Numbered from the stretch's first letter, positions 1-12,241 are shown. The stretch: DNA of 64,000 nt from Argopecten irradians (GCF_041381155.1 NC_091140.1:21790864-21854863), one strand, 5' to 3'. Numbers and translations: made by a program. The notes: generated by a model from the sequence alone, not told the origin.

Positions 1-154
1 AGTATCTCTCGTCATACACCTTAAAAGTTATAATGACTAGACAACACATAATGACTAGATTTAAGTATATGTAATTTGATGAGTACTATTCAAGACTTAG
101 TCTTGACTGATTGCACAGGGATTATTATGCCCAAATACACAGTGCCACTGCCAA

Positions 155-3100
155 TCAGGTTTTATCCCTATTGATAACGATATAGTAGTTCACAAATCTA
201 ATTTCACAGGGGCACGAATGTTCTCCCTTTTTGGATAGCGTCGTGTCTCTGTTGGAACTGAGTTGGCTGGCGGTGTCACTACCTCCAGTGTGGCTGGTGG
301 AGCCGTGATAGTTTGTTGGTACCGGTATAGTCGATGGTGCTAAGCTGACTGGTGGTGTCGGTGCAGATGATGGCACCATTACCTCTGGTTCCGGTTCCAT
401 AGCGATCTGTGTTGCACGAACTTGGTCTGTATGACGTCTCCAAATACTACCATTGCCAGTATCAACTTTGTATGAAAGCGGACCAGTTTGTTGTGTAATC
501 TGACCTGCAATCCACTTTCCCCCTCCGCGATAGTCGCGAACCAAAACTTGCTGGCCGGTCTTAAACTGGCGTACTTTAGACCCACAGTGAGAAGATATCT
601 TCATTCGTTCCTGTCCCTTCTGAACTCTCGCGAATACATTTGGTTTGAGACAGTCTAATCGAGTCCTCAGACTTCTACCATACAGTAATTTTGCTGGGGT
701 TTCGCCTGTTGAAGCGTGTGGTGTGGTTCTGTACTTGAGTAAGAAGTTACTAAGTTTATGTTGGAGAGATCGGTTGTCTCCCTTGGCTTGTTTCATAGCC
801 TGTTTAAAGGACTGTACAAAACGTTCGGCAAGTCCGTTTGTCCGTGGATGGTACGGTGCTGAAGTAGTGTGTTGAATGCCGTTCTGTTTCAGGAATTGTT
901 TGAATTCCTCACTTACAAATTGTGGCCCGTTGTCCGAGACAATCTGTCGTGGCATACCTTGTTGAGAGAATAAGATTCGTAATTTCTCAATGGTGTGTGT
1001 GGCTGTTGTAGACTTCATTGGGTAGACCTCAGGCCATTTACTGTGAGCATCAACAATGATGAGAAACATACTGTTGAGAAACGGCCCGGCAAAGTCAATA
1101 TGGAGCCTATCCCAAGGGGTGGTTGGCCACTCCCAGGGATGAACTGGTGCGGCTCGCGGTGTATTACTCGTAGATTGACATCCAGAGCAGGACTTACACA
1201 TGTTCTCTCTATGTCCGAATCAATGTTTGGCCACCACACATAACTTCGAGCAATGGATTTCATCCTGACTACGCCCACATGCCCATCATGAATTTCCTGT
1301 AGTACTCTTGTTTGTAGCGTGTTAGGGACGATAACTCGGTTACCCCATAACAATACATTTTGATGTACGTTCAGTTCTGTAGCACGGTTACGAAAAGGTT
1401 TGTACACATCGTCACATGGAAATTCTGTACTTCCTTGTAGAACAGCCTCCAATACTTTCGACAGTACTGGATCTCGCATTGTTTCCTTGCGTACTTGTGT
1501 GTCCGACACTGGTAATTGTTCTATCTGTGAGGTATAGAACAAAGATGAGGTGTCTGTATAGTCACCCTGAGTCTTTAAAGGAAGTCTGCTGAGTCCATCA
1601 GCATTTGCGTGGTTATGAGTGTTCCTATACTCAATGCTGTAGGTGTGTCCAGAAAGAAACATGGCATACCTTTGTAATCTTGCTGCGGTCATGGTAGGTA
1701 TCGATTTGTTTGGATGCAAGATGCTGACCAGTGGCTTGTGATCGGTCACTAAGGTAAAATGACGTCCGTAGAGATATGTGTTGAACTTTTGTACACCCCA
1801 ATAGAGACCCAAGGCCTCCTTGTCGATCTGTGAATATCCCGTCTCAGCCTTTGTCAGTGATCGTGAAGCGAATGCCACAGGTCGCTCTGTTCCGTCCTCT
1901 GTGATATGGGAAAGTACACACCCCAATCCATAAGGTGAAGCGTCGCATGCTAGCTTTACTGGAAGCTTAGGGTCATAATGACAGAGAACTTGTTCCGACG
2001 TGATAAGTTCCTTTACCTTCTGAAAAGATTGATCACACTCGTCTGTCCAGCACCATTTGTTGTCATGCTGTAGTAGTTGATTCAGTGGTGCCTCCACAGT
2101 AGCTAGGTTAGGAAGGAATCGGCGGTAATAGTTTTACCAATCCCAAAAATGAACGCAGCTGTGTCATATTCTCTGGTTTAGGGGCTTTCACGACTGCCTC
2201 GACTTTATCTGGAGATTTGTGGAGTCCTTCGCCATCAATGATATGGCCACAATAGGTGATCTTCTCTTTAAAGAAATTACATTTTGACAAGTTTGCTGTA
2301 AGGTTGTAGCTCTCCAGCCGATCGAGTACAGTGTTAATGTTCTGTAAGTGCTCTTCATCAGTTTTACCACTAATGATCATGTCATCCAATATGCATGAAG
2401 TAAATGGAATGTTCTGTAGGACTTGGTCCATAGCCTTTTGCCATATAGCCGGAGCAGATGAAACTCCAAATGGTAATCTGTTATACCTAAACAGACCCTT
2501 GTGAGTGTTTATGGTGAGCATTTCCTTCGAGCTTTCCTCCATTTCCATCTGGTTGTATGCATTTGTCAAATCAATCTTTGTAAATTTCTTGCCTCCAGCC
2601 AGAGATGAAAAGATATCCTCTATCTTCGGTAGAGGATAATGCTCTACCTTCATCACTGGATTGATTGTGACCTTATAGTCACCGCACACGCGCACTTGTC
2701 CAGACTTCTTTAAGGCAGGAACAATAGGAGACGCCCAGTCACTGTACTGTACAGGACTAATGATGCCACTATCCTGTAGTCTTTGTAGTTCAGCTTCTAC
2801 CTTGGGTTTTTAATGAATAGGGTACGGTACGAGCTTTGTGAAATTTAGGCTGTGCGTTCTCCTCCAAGTACAGCTGAGCCTTAATACCTTTAAGTTTTCC
2901 CATTCCAGTAAAAACAGTCTTGTGTTTATCAAGTATTGCCTGTAGTTCCTTCTCTGTATGTGAAGTGTTTGTATCCTGTTGTTTTGAAGCCTTCAAATTA
3001 TTGATTTCTTTCCAATCGAGCTTGAAATGTTGTAACCAGTCCCTTCCGAAAAGTGCTGGTCCCTTCTGTCGTACTACTAGTACGTCTAATTCAGCAGTTT

Positions 3101-4298
3101 GGTCATTGATACTGACTGGTATCCTCAAAGCTCCCACAGGTATTATTTGTTCCCCGGAGTATGTCCGTAGTTTTATTGTACTACGCCTGAGAGGCCTGTT
3201 GCTGAAATGTTGTTTATATGTCACCTCAGGTAAGATGGATACTGAGGATCCTGTATCTAATTCCATAGGAATAGTGCTGCCACCTATGTTAGGTTTCACT
3301 ATGATAGGGTTGACAGTGTTTACATTGTTAATTGTGTCCATTTGGAACATAGGCTCAAATGTATCATATCCCTCCTCCCCAGGACCTTCATCTACATACC
3401 TCACTGTTTTTCCATGTCCAGATTTCTTCTTAGACATACATGCAGCAACAATATGTCCCTTTTTGTTACAGAAATGGCATGTAGAGTTCACATGTTTACA
3501 GTTGTCGAATTTGTGTGTGGTTGCTCCGCATCGCCAACAGGGTTTGAAAGTACGAGTAGATTTATTCACATGGCCCCCTGTTGCTCCACTAGTATGATTG
3601 TTGTGATTGGAGTTACCTCCCTTCCCCCGACGTTGTGTATGGGAATTTATTTTATTTACAGGTTCTGAACGTTTGTGTTGTAGCTCGAGTGCATCACGAC
3701 TAGCTGTTTCCATAGCGACAGCAGTTTTCACAGCCGTTTCTAAATTAAGCTCTGTCTCAGCAAGTAGCCGCCGTTGTATGTTGTCTTTATGAATACCACA
3801 GACAAAACGATCGCGTAATGTGGTCTCCAAGTGGTCTCCAAAATTACAGTGTATCGAAAGTTTCCGCAACTCTGCGATATATGACATGGCGCTCTCGTCC
3901 GAACGCTGATCTCGTTTATGGAAACGAAAACGCTCGGCGATCTCTGACGGCTTGGGGCATAGGTGGTTCTTCAATATAACAATGATATCATCAAAAGTTT
4001 TATCAGCAGGCTTGTCTGGAGCACATAGGTTTTTTAATAAACCGTAAGTTTTAGCACCAATTACTGTGAGAAACGAAGCCACCTTAACATCACCGTCAAT
4101 GTTGTTTGCGGTGAAATAGAGTTCTGCCCATTCAACATATGTTTCCCATGACTCGATTGAGTCATCAAATTGTCCGATCTTACCAATAGATCGAGTGTGA
4201 CGTTGTGGTGCGTTTTCACCCATTGTCGTAGGTTGTACCACAATCCTCGTCGCCAGAAATGTGTTACGTCTGGGGCTGATGACAAACATCAACAACAC
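155..4298 (-). mobile_element. Ty3/gypsy LTR retrotransposon fossil (gag-pol)
   Basis: Fossil LTR retrotransposon on the minus strand. Reading from the right, parts in order are: gag with two CCHC zinc knuckles (CWRCGATTHKFDNC and CHFCNKKGHIVAAC), an aspartic protease (ELDTGSS), reverse transcriptase with a DD catalytic pair, RNase H (ACDASPYGLG) and integrase (HIDFAGP, DNGPQFVSEEF). The order RT-RNase H-integrase is that of Ty3/gypsy. The integrase and RNase H resemble the Mag/K02A2.6-like group (inference). It is broken, with roughly three breaks, yet all domains remain easily readable, so it looks fairly young. The downstream LTR would lie beyond the left edge, so LTR divergence cannot be used for dating. 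Same orientation as the HSPA12-like exons to its right. Confidence 0.93.
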
Positions 4299-4760
4299 GT
4301 GTTCGCCATTATAGAACTACTTTTTATTGACTAACAGACAGACAGGTTGTATTCTTACGCAGGGCGTAACTAATGACTGGAACCAAACTATATAAATCCG
4401 GATCATAGCAAACTAAATACATAACAGAAATATGCCACCATAAGTTTCCATGCACAAAAACAAACTTATTTAAAGGAAAGCAATGATCTAAAGATAACAT
4501 ATTTAACTAAAACAAACGTGAACATTTTAGTTTTCTATGGTTTAATTCATTTATTTAGGGAAAGGTATATAAAGGACGTGTTTGGTTATGTGATGTAGGT
4601 CGTCCTCAGAATTGTTACAAGATCATTTTCATATCTTGTCTCACTGTTTATAAAAAAGTGCTCTATAACCGTGTGGTCTATCAGTTCAAAACCGCACGTT
4701 GATTTTTACCCAATATATCGACACGCACCTGTCACCAGTTGCGGACTTCTTCTCGACTCA
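4265..4760 (-). repeat. Probable 5' LTR and primer-binding region of the Ty3 fossil
   Basis: Immediately upstream of gag on the minus strand lies a non-coding stretch with a TATA-like box (near 4389), an AATAAA-type signal (near 4325) and, at about 4245-4260, a tRNA primer-binding-like sequence starting TGGCGACGAGG. This order is what a 5' LTR plus primer-binding site would show. The outer boundary is a guess because the partner LTR is outside the window. Confidence 0.5.
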
Positions 4761-4887
4761 CGTTATACCATACATATCCCATCATTAGTAATCTGTTATT
4801 GATGTAGTGTCATGACAATTTACACAATTTACGAAGTCACCAGCTTTCAGATTATAAAGAAATCGATACGGTCTCAGACACAATACA

Positions 4888-5043
4888 TTACAAAGTTTTG
4901 TTCCCTTACGGGTAGGTATTAATTGTTACGCAATTATTATGCGAGTTACACGTCATATTTTTCAGTGAAAACGACGTAATATTCGCTCATGAAAAAATGA
5001 CGTCACAATAGATAACTACCCACAAGGGCAGGCAACTTTGTAA
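4888..5043. mobile_element. Palindromic MITE, family A, copy 1
   Basis: A foldback element of about 155 bp. The left arm reads TTACAAAGTT...CCCTTACGGGTAGGTA; the right arm is its imperfect reverse complement ending GCAACTTTGTAA. The interior has several TGACGTCA-like octamers. The same element occurs at 18056-18210 and 44687-44816. There is no coding capacity, so it is a non-autonomous DNA transposon (inference from structure). Confidence 0.8.
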
Positions 5044-5156
5044 TATGCAAATACTGAATACTTATAGGAGAGTTTTGATGGACACTGTCGGCCAGTGTAC
5101 ATAAAACATAAAAGGAAATTAATTATACGCTACCTTAGCCACGATAATACAGCGGT

Positions 5157-5219
5157 CAGCGGACCCTCGATAATCCGTCCGAAACCCAAATCGACGTCCA
5201 GATTATTGAGGGTCCACTG
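5157..5219. mobile_element. Short Tigger-type foldback MITE
   Basis: A 63-bp palindrome: CAGCGGACCCTCGATAATCC on the left and a matching arm ending GGGTCCACTG on the right. The terminal motif CAGYGGACCCTCRATAATC resembles ends of pogo/Tigger-family elements. A related single arm (GTCCAGATTATCGAGAGTCCA) lies near 41573-41593. A pogo-type transposase also occurs in this window at 25428-30439, but no link between them is shown. Confidence 0.55.
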
Positions 5220-5259
5220 CATGCTGATTTTCTGTATAAACTCAACTAAAAAAACTTAC

Positions 5260-6909
5260 CACTTCCGCTGCCTCCCGCATAAACTGTTTCGCGCTGTCTG
5301 ACCAGATTGCCGGGACAGTGAGGACCCAGAGAATTTCCGACTCTTTCATGATGCCCTTGGTTTTACATGTCGTGATGGCATGATCCTTCAAATACTTGAT
5401 TGATGCAGTAAAAACCTTGTCCGCTCGCATGGGCTGGCCCTGATCATCTTTGAGGGTGAACGATCGATTTAAAGACTGCGTTGCAAAACAAAGAGAAATA
5501 AAGAAGTCTCTTTAATTCAATGAATTGGCGTTACGATTGTTGATCAAATACACTTTTAAAATGTCACAATGCGTTTCGTATAGCGTAAAACAGCTGGATT
5601 TGTCGTATTTATAATATAATACATCGCGAACATTAATTACCGCGAACATAAGTACCTTTACAGATATATCTTTATCAATGGGACTGATTCATGTACCACG
5701 TGATATCTGATAACGTTTGTACGGGACTATTGTTTCTATTGGTGATGGAAGACGTTAAAAGAGGATATCCCGCGCTAACGTCATTTCAGCGGGAATATTG
5801 CAAAGAGTTAGATTCCATCACCACTGGAGAAACTAGTCCCACACAAACGTTATCGGGTATCACGTCCCATTAGTCTCTTTCAATATCATATTGCTATCTA
5901 AGACATAAAATGAAGAGGAAATGTTAATTAATTTACAATTATTTTTATCTGATCTATCGTCACAGTATTGATCAACATATTTTAGTGTCATATTTTATTG
6001 ATGTTAGTAACACATACCAAGTTTTCGAGAAGTTGCATTTTAAATCGTTGAAAATAACGCCATCCATTATGTTTTTTTAAGGTCAGATTAGAATATTTGT
6101 CCTCCGCTATAAATCCAAAGGAGTGGAATTCCTCATCGGGACTGAAGAGAACAGTGGTAGAAGTCTTCAAAGATATCAGGTTGCCTGACGCTGCAGTCCA
6201 GTAATTGGATGACACCTGTAGTGGGTCTCGTTGGAATTCGGCGCGATACGAGAAGGCGTACCCCGAGTATGTAGTTCCAAAGTCAATGGCGACATCAAGT
6301 AGATGTGGCCCATCAGGAGGTCTCCTAGCTGCACCTAGAGCTTTAGTAGCATCAGCTGGGTCTCCACTAGATCTGAAGTGTTGATCAATTGTCTTATAAA
6401 TTCATTTTTTTCTAATCTCAATTTAAAATTAGGTTTTGCTTTGTATAAGTCTTACGACAATGAAATAAGACTCATAAGTCATTGTTTTATTATTTATAAC
6501 ATTCATATGTTAATTTAGATATGATAACCACTTACGAGAAAAACTTGAGTTATGCCTCTGAGAATACAAATAAATATAGCACTTTGTTCATACACTAACA
6601 TATAAATAAGGGCACTATAAACAGATTCATTATGGAACTATCTTTACCACGAAAATGATTTTAATCAGGTTAGCACATTTAATATGTATTACATAAATGT
6701 AAATACTATTCCTACGCTCCAAAGAAAGTATTTTAGCTCAATCATGATTTAGCCCAGAAACGACAATGATTGGTAAATCATTATTGATGCAGATATGATT
6801 GGATCATTAAGTATAGAACTCATTAAACCTAATTGTTTTAATAAATCTCCACATACTGCTTATTCGTGGACTTTTTACTGGAAAAAAGACCACGCTTTAT
6901 CTTCTTCAT
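5260..6909 (-). CDS. HSPA12-like HSP70-family protein, 5' three exons
   Basis: Divergent HSP70 family of the HSPA12A/B type, an actin-fold ATPase. Three minus-strand exons fit together: 6857-6945 (ATG at 6909-6907, 17 codons plus two bases, donor GTATGT), 6018-6372 (acceptor CAG, donor GTATGT) and 5260-5475 (acceptor CAG, donor GTAAGT). Phases 2 and 0 match at both joins and no stop intervenes, giving 208 residues. Residues 1-18 are basic; the nucleotide-binding phosphate-1 motif AIDFGTTYSGYAFS is at about 46-59; LWVLTVPAIW followed by AKQFMREAA at about 185-206 is diagnostic for HSPA12. Full HSPA12 proteins run near 675 residues, so about 70% is missing. No further exon is seen between 1 and 5240; the Ty3 fossil lies there. 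It could be a whole gene running off the left edge or a partial duplicate. Confidence 0.88.
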
Positions 6910-6945
6910 AGTGAAAGTTTCCTCTTTTGTAGTCCTTGATTACAT
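6910..6945 (-). other. 5' UTR part of the HSPA12-like first coding exon
   Basis: The exon carrying the start codon begins at 6945 after a consensus acceptor (TTATTATTTCAG), leaving 36 untranslated bases before the ATG at 6909. This implies at least one upstream non-coding exon further right, and a promoter that was not located. Confidence 0.55.
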
Positions 6946-7858
6946 CTGAAATAATAATAGTAGATTTTACAGCACATATTGTCTTCTTCACCAGAAATTT
7001 CACAAATTGCACCAACATTTTAAACATAATACATGTATGTAACAGACCATCCTGAGTGGATTGATCGATTATCTATTAATCAAGTACCCAAATACCTATA
7101 CGTATATAAATCTATACGTTATCAAACATATTTCCATTTGCTTTGGACTGACTACTATATAACGTTACCAAACAAAAAGGGAATTTATAAGATCATACAT
7201 CTTCTATAACTAACGCGCGTTATTCAATTTGTCTGTAATCCTTTGAGAATTATAGGACCATAAATCACCCCAAGAAGGAAGTTTAATGCTGAAATTATTC
7301 TCTACATAGATAACACACGAACGTCCTACATATGGACCCTGCCAACGTTGTTTATATGCCCAATATGCCTGTTGCTATGTTGTTAACTCGTAAGTTGCAT
7401 GTAATTTTGAAATCTGCTATTTAACCTATCTAAAATTTACAAATAAATGTTGAAAAGAAAAGTGTATTATTTTTCTCTTCTCTTGAAGAATTACAAACAA
7501 TCAAAAACATAGATCATGACATGGGACAGATTAGGATAACGAGTTTTAAATTAAATAAAACCTCACCTTTTTATCTTTTTACTTCCTTGTAACATTAAAG
7601 GCGAAGTAAAGGACTAAAGAAAACAAATGCGCGTAACAATGTCATTGTTATCATATTTTACGTTATTCAAATTCTAAAATTTTATCAAGTATTCACAATA
7701 AGTTGCCAATCCTTAAATAATATTTTTTCAGCATAAAAATGATCATTTTACTCCCTGTAATCATCAGGTAACCACGGCCAAATCTATTCACGCAATTATT
7801 ATATTTACTTATGTGGTTTGATGGTTTATTTGGTAATATGTATCTCTTTACATTTATC
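6946..7858. other. AT-rich non-coding interval
   Basis: Probable 5' intron or upstream region of the HSPA12-like gene. No open frame of coding quality, no clear repeat and no RNA gene were recognised. Confidence 0.4.
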
Positions 7859-8305
7859 AAAGTTGTATGGGTCATAATTTCCATACTGGCGAATCAGGAA
7901 AAGCTTTTAATATGTTATTCATCACCAAAAGTCACCAACATCTTGACAATATCAACACCTACATGTACGATGCAGAAGTTCAATCAAATAAAGTTTGACT
8001 GCCACACTTATATTTACGGATGAGGTCATACGGTCATGTGATCTGCAATTTCATTTCACATTTCACATTGTTATTACTGTATAAATTGAGGGTATGTTTC
8101 ATCCAATCATTCGTAAGGCATAGAAACATGAACCTTTACATAAATAAATGCTGTGTTGTAACTAATGTTTATAAGGCATTAAACCCTTTGTCTGTCCATT
8201 TGAATGATTTTACAGTTTTAACTCATCAAACCTTATGGTCTGCAATAGATAACCGAAGCAAAAATAACTTATGAAATGTTCATCTGGTTATGGCACATAT
8301 AGATT
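7859..8305. mobile_element. MITE family B, copy 1 (older)
   Basis: About 450 bp, alignable along its length with 27188-27710: shared stretches include GCTTTTAATATG, ACATACGGTCA-like, TTTATAAGGCATTA and GTCTGTCCATTTGAATGATTTT in that order. Its terminal arms AAAGTTGTATGGG and GGCACATATAG are decayed forms of the clean inverted repeats of the other copy. There is no transposase, so it is non-autonomous. Small open frames here are part of the repeat, not genes. Confidence 0.75.
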
Positions 8306-8689
8306 AGAGGTATATATATCCATGCATACTTACTACCAGTCAGCTTTTATCTTCCATTGCTAGTTCAATAGTTTTCTTGGTATCAAAGAACATGTATGTA
8401 TATATATATAGTGACACATTGATAATCAATATGTGGACAACGCATGCACAACCTCCAAAAGAACTAAGAAGACAGATCTGCAAACAAGTTCGATTATGAG
8501 ATAAGGTGGTCATATGGCAAAGTGGTGTCTCTTTAAAGTTTTCAAGAAAAAAATTAAACACTTACATTTGTACATATATACATGTACGGTAAACAAACTA
8601 GGTTATAGTTCGAGATAGTTCTCGTCAGTAAAACGTCTGATACATAACTTTCATTTTGCAAGCTTATCAAGAGGGACGCAACCATTTTG

Positions 8690-8885
8690 GGTCAACCTAA
8701 AGGATGACGGTAGGTGCTGCTGTGGTTGCGTCACTTGAAGGAGTGACAACGTCACCACGCATGCGTCTAACTTAAACAGAGGTAAATGGTACTTCATGTC
8801 ATCTCGGATGAGGTTGTGTTGGTGTAGCATGATGTAAATAGCCTCCTATATTCCTCGCTGCTTACATATCAGGTCAACGGTATGA
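8690..8885 (-). mobile_element. Penelope-like retroelement C-terminal remnant (tentative)
   Basis: The minus strand reads, with stops, DLICKQRGI, then EAIYIMLHQHNLIRDD, then YHLPLFKLDA. The pattern EAIYI..H...L.RD...Y.LP resembles the segment after the GIY-YIG endonuclease of Penelope-like elements. Only about 60 residues remain and stops are present, so it is a dead fragment. The family call is by eye only. Confidence 0.35.
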
Positions 8886-8948
8886 CTAGTCTCCATGTCA
8901 TATTCTCAGAAAGCCGAATGAAATGTTATAACTCCGTACAACATGCCA

Positions 8949-8995
8949 CAAGGACCTGGCACGAATTTTTTTAACCAACAGTATACATATATATA
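8949..8995. repeat. Dispersed terminal-type repeat (CAGGGACCTGGCACGAA), copy 1
   Basis: This stretch is nearly identical to the reverse complement of 51060-51112 and related to 48731-48765: ACCTGGCACGAA, TTTAACCAACAG and TATACATATATATATA in order. The three copies suggest ends of a transposon family; no partner end was found near this copy. Confidence 0.6.
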
Positions 8996-9479
8996 TATTA
9001 TAGTATTAAGGGTATGAACTCGGCGGTTGAGAAAACGGACCTGAATTTTTTAAGACCGTGATTTTTTTTTAATTAACTGTCTCTATACACCATTGACGTA
9101 CATCTAAAGAGATATAAGTTATCTTTCCACTGAGTGCTAGCTGAACAAAATTGGCCAAGTATTGACCAAGTTATGGCCTGGTGAATCGTGAAATTTACGA
9201 AAAATATGCTAGGTAGACATTTCCCTGTCCGCTCGAAATGTCATCTCGGCTCGAACGGGTACCTTAAAAACCAAGCCGAAATCACAAAAACAGGATTGTC
9301 AACATTATCCATAACTGTGTTCATCCACAATCTCCTTTGGAGGTGTCATGTCCCGTACTTTGTAGAAACTCCATTTAAACATCATGCTACTCACTTATAT
9401 TAACCAGTGCGCCATAAAACATCCCACTCATAATCCGTGAAAAGAAAAAATTGCATTGCCAACTGAAAGCAGCTTAATG

Positions 9480-10876
9480 CTGATATTTACCATAGATAAC
9501 ATTTTTATAATATTTGAATATTTAATGGACGGACAAGACATTTTTCCGCGTTTAAATTATGATTAATTTGCTGGCAGTCCATAAGCAACTTAATGTATTT
9601 TATAATTATTCCAAGCTATGGCACCTTAAAGTTAACATCGATAAGACGAAAGTTATGGTTTTTGGTAGAGGGAATCTATCTCGAGATATAAGGTTCACTT
9701 TTAATGGTAACAACGTGGAAATTGTGAAAAATTTCAAATATCTTGGTGTTTATTTCACCAAAAATGGCTTCACGCAGTTTAATGTTAAGAAATTATATGA
9801 AAAGGGTATAAAAGCGATGTATGGTGCCATTGCTAAATGTAGGAGTCATAATCTATCTATTGATTGTAATTTAGATATTTTTGATAAAGCTATAAAACCT
9901 GTTATATTATACGGTTGTGAGGTTTGGGGATTTTGTGATTATAAACTTTTAGAACGTCTCCACCTTAAATTTTGTAAACATATTCTTAAGTTGAAAACAT
10001 CAACACCCAACTTCATGGTATACGGGGAACTTGGTAGATTCCCATTATCTATCAGTATTAAAGTTCGCACGATTGGCTATTGGGCAAGGATGATAGAATC
10101 ATCACATAACAAGCTTAATTATAAACTGTTCCAGATTACTAATAATTATAATACACAGTGGTTAAAATGTATTAAAAGTATTTTTGAAGAATGTAATCTT
10201 GTTAATGTTTTCGAGAGAAGGGAATTCACTAGTTCACATTGTTTGAAAAAAGTTATTTTCCATGCCCTCAAAAGTAATTTTATATATAGTTGGAAAAATG
10301 ATGTTTTCAACTCTCCGAAAGGTACCAATTATAGAATTTATAAGCATGATCTGATTTTTGAAAACTATTTGATTGTTCTTCCTCCACGTCTGGCGAAGGC
10401 CTATTGTAAATTTAGAACATGTAATGTAAAACTAGCGGTTGAATGTGGCAGATGGATTAATATACCAAGACAACAACGATTTTGTAGCATGTGTAACTTA
10501 AACGAAATTGGAGATGAGTTCCATTATTTATTTAACTGTACTGATGATCACTTAGTATCCAATAGAAAGAAATTTATGTCTAGATACTATTATGAAAGAC
10601 CAAATACTTTTAAATTTGATACTCTATTTAATTATGTAGTTAACAATGAACTTATTTCACTTACAAAATTTATAATTATTATACAAGACAGACTTAATTC
10701 AGTTCATTAATATAACCAGTATATTATATATGTATATTCTAGTAGATGTGTAATATGTACTGCACTATTTCATTGTTAATGCTGTTTACATGTATATGTC
10801 CTGTTTATATATTCTCTACACTACTGTTTGTATGTTTACGAGAATAAAATCTTTGTCATTGTCATTGTCATTGTCA
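9480..10876 (+). mobile_element. 5'-truncated non-LTR retrotransposon (LINE)
   Basis: The frame 9559-10710 (383 residues, uninterrupted) is the C-terminal part of a LINE reverse transcriptase. It begins just after the point where the catalytic YADD box would stand, continues through a thumb-like segment (KLWHLKVNIDKTKVMVFGRGN-type; KYLGVYF), the KPVILYGCEVWG motif near residue 112, and a C-terminal C-x2-C...H-x4-C knuckle (CSMCNLNEIGDEFHYLFNC). The 3' UTR holds AATAAA near 10842 and ends in tandem ATTGTC hexamers (10855-10875). The 5' truncation plus microsatellite tail is the usual product of target-primed insertion. The open frame suggests a fairly recent insertion. Clade not resolved. Confidence 0.88.
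10852..10876 (+). repeat. (ATTGTC)n tail of the LINE
   Basis: About four copies of the hexamer TTGTCA directly follow the polyadenylation-like signal of the preceding LINE, as expected for LINEs that end in a microsatellite instead of poly(A). Confidence 0.75.
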
Positions 10877-11420
10877 ATTGAACAACTTGCAAATCACCAC
10901 TAAGGTTATATGCTAGCAGTGCTTTCCAAATTAGTTACAGCTACCCTTAGATTATCTGACTCAGGCTACCTTTTACCTAGATCAGAAACTTAATGTAATT
11001 AAGGACTTTTACCTTATATTGATGTGTTTCGTTTGTGAAGTGTCTGGTGTGTGTTTTTGACGAATAATTATAACACGAATCCAGTGAAAGATAATAGACT
11101 GTCGATTACATAATGGATAGTTCTTACAAGTCCCGATTAAGTTTTCACATTTACCTTCCACATAACTATCAAATTTACGAAAACTTCCCTCACGAAGCTA
11201 TATAGCATGTGTGTCGTTTCTAGAATAAAGCAATTCTGTTCTACATATAAGGTGTTAGAAGTGCGTCTGATATCCCCATTGCATGATCGTAAAAGCCGAC
11301 TAGATTAAGAATTGTGTCTTTTTTATTCTTCATGGCCGCCTATTTTCTTCCCAACGTCTCCATGGACATAGGATCTATTTTGGCAATGAGTTGACCACTG
11401 GGCCCGTTACCATACAAATA
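10877..11420. other. Non-coding interval, nothing recognised
   Basis: No coding exon, repeat or RNA gene could be supported here. Confidence 0.4.
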
Positions 11421-11422
11421 TT

Positions 11423-11486
11423 TTCTCAGGCAGATTTTTTACTAAAGTTTATGATTTTTACATAGTAAAACATCTGTCTGAGAAAG
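11423..11486. repeat. Small foldback repeat
   Basis: Inverted arms TTTTCTCAGGCAGATTTTTTACT and AGTAAAACATCTGTCTGAGAAA, written here only as a short palindromic unit of about 64 bp. It directly abuts the SINE on its right. Probably a miniature transposon. Confidence 0.55.
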
Positions 11487-11489
11487 GTT

Positions 11490-11872
11490 TATGGTGCCTG
11501 GCCACCGGTCTCTTTGAGGAAGGCTCTGGGTTCCGTCCCCTGGCCGAGACACACCATACACTACTGTAGTCTACAAAAGTGGTAGTGTCTGCTCCTGCTT
11601 ATAGCTCAACATGTAGGGGTTGGGACGACTAATTTACCTGCTGTCGGTGGAGTGTGACCAGTTGATATGTGCTCGTTCATTATCTGTTGGCGGCGTGCTT
11701 CATTGTGATAGCATTATTAAAAGACAGTTCCAATATCACAAAAATCCACAACCAAAACACTGTAGTCGTCCAAGCAAGTACGCATTTCACACACGCAACA
11801 CACCGCATGACTGCAGGTCGTCCTTAATGACTTTGACTGTTGGTAGGGAAAGCTAATCCAACAACCAACAAA
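11490..11872 (+). mobile_element. tRNA-headed SINE, copy 1
   Basis: A-box-like TGGCCACCGGT and B-box-like GGGTTCCGTCCCC stand about 30 bp apart at 11497-11540, followed by a body shared with 16571-16905: GGCCGAGACACACC, GTGGTAGT..CTGCTCCTGCTTA, GGGACGACT, GTGTGACC, GGCATGCTTCA-like. It ends in an A-rich, CAA-containing tail. The head suggests RNA polymerase III transcription. Which named molluscan SINE this is cannot be settled here. Confidence 0.72.
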
Positions 11873-12241
11873 CCATTTGCTGATTTTAAACACTTTTCAT
11901 AATCTAACCATGTAAGTAAAAAAGTACTAAAATAATGATCTCACATTCTAATTTTTGCTTTAGACATTTTAGGATGTTTTCGATAGACAGTGACTATCAC
12001 AGTTATCTTGCTTTGTGGATGGGCATTTGGTATTTGCCGAATATCGGTGGATGTCCTTTCAAGTCGTTGCCTTGCACATTTCAAGCTTCAGTGTCTCACA
12101 ATATTTATTTTAATACTTGATGAGATTGACGTTTGCCTTCACCTTGCTGATGATAATGAAACAAGCTTCATAAATTTGAAAAATACCTCAACAAATTAAC
12201 GTGTAATTGTATATATTCTCTGTGTATCACTTTCTGTTTTA
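11873..12241. other. Non-coding interval
   Basis: Contains short open frames with hydrophobic runs (11935-12120) but no convincing start or paired splice sites. No gene is called. Confidence 0.35.

Noticed and set aside
645-3792. Plus-strand open frames of 60-225 codons
   Set aside because: They are antisense shadows of the Ty3 gag-pol region and contain no recognisable domain.
8020-8274. 84-codon plus-strand frame
   Set aside because: Lies within MITE family B copy 1, and the homologous copy at 27188 does not keep it open.
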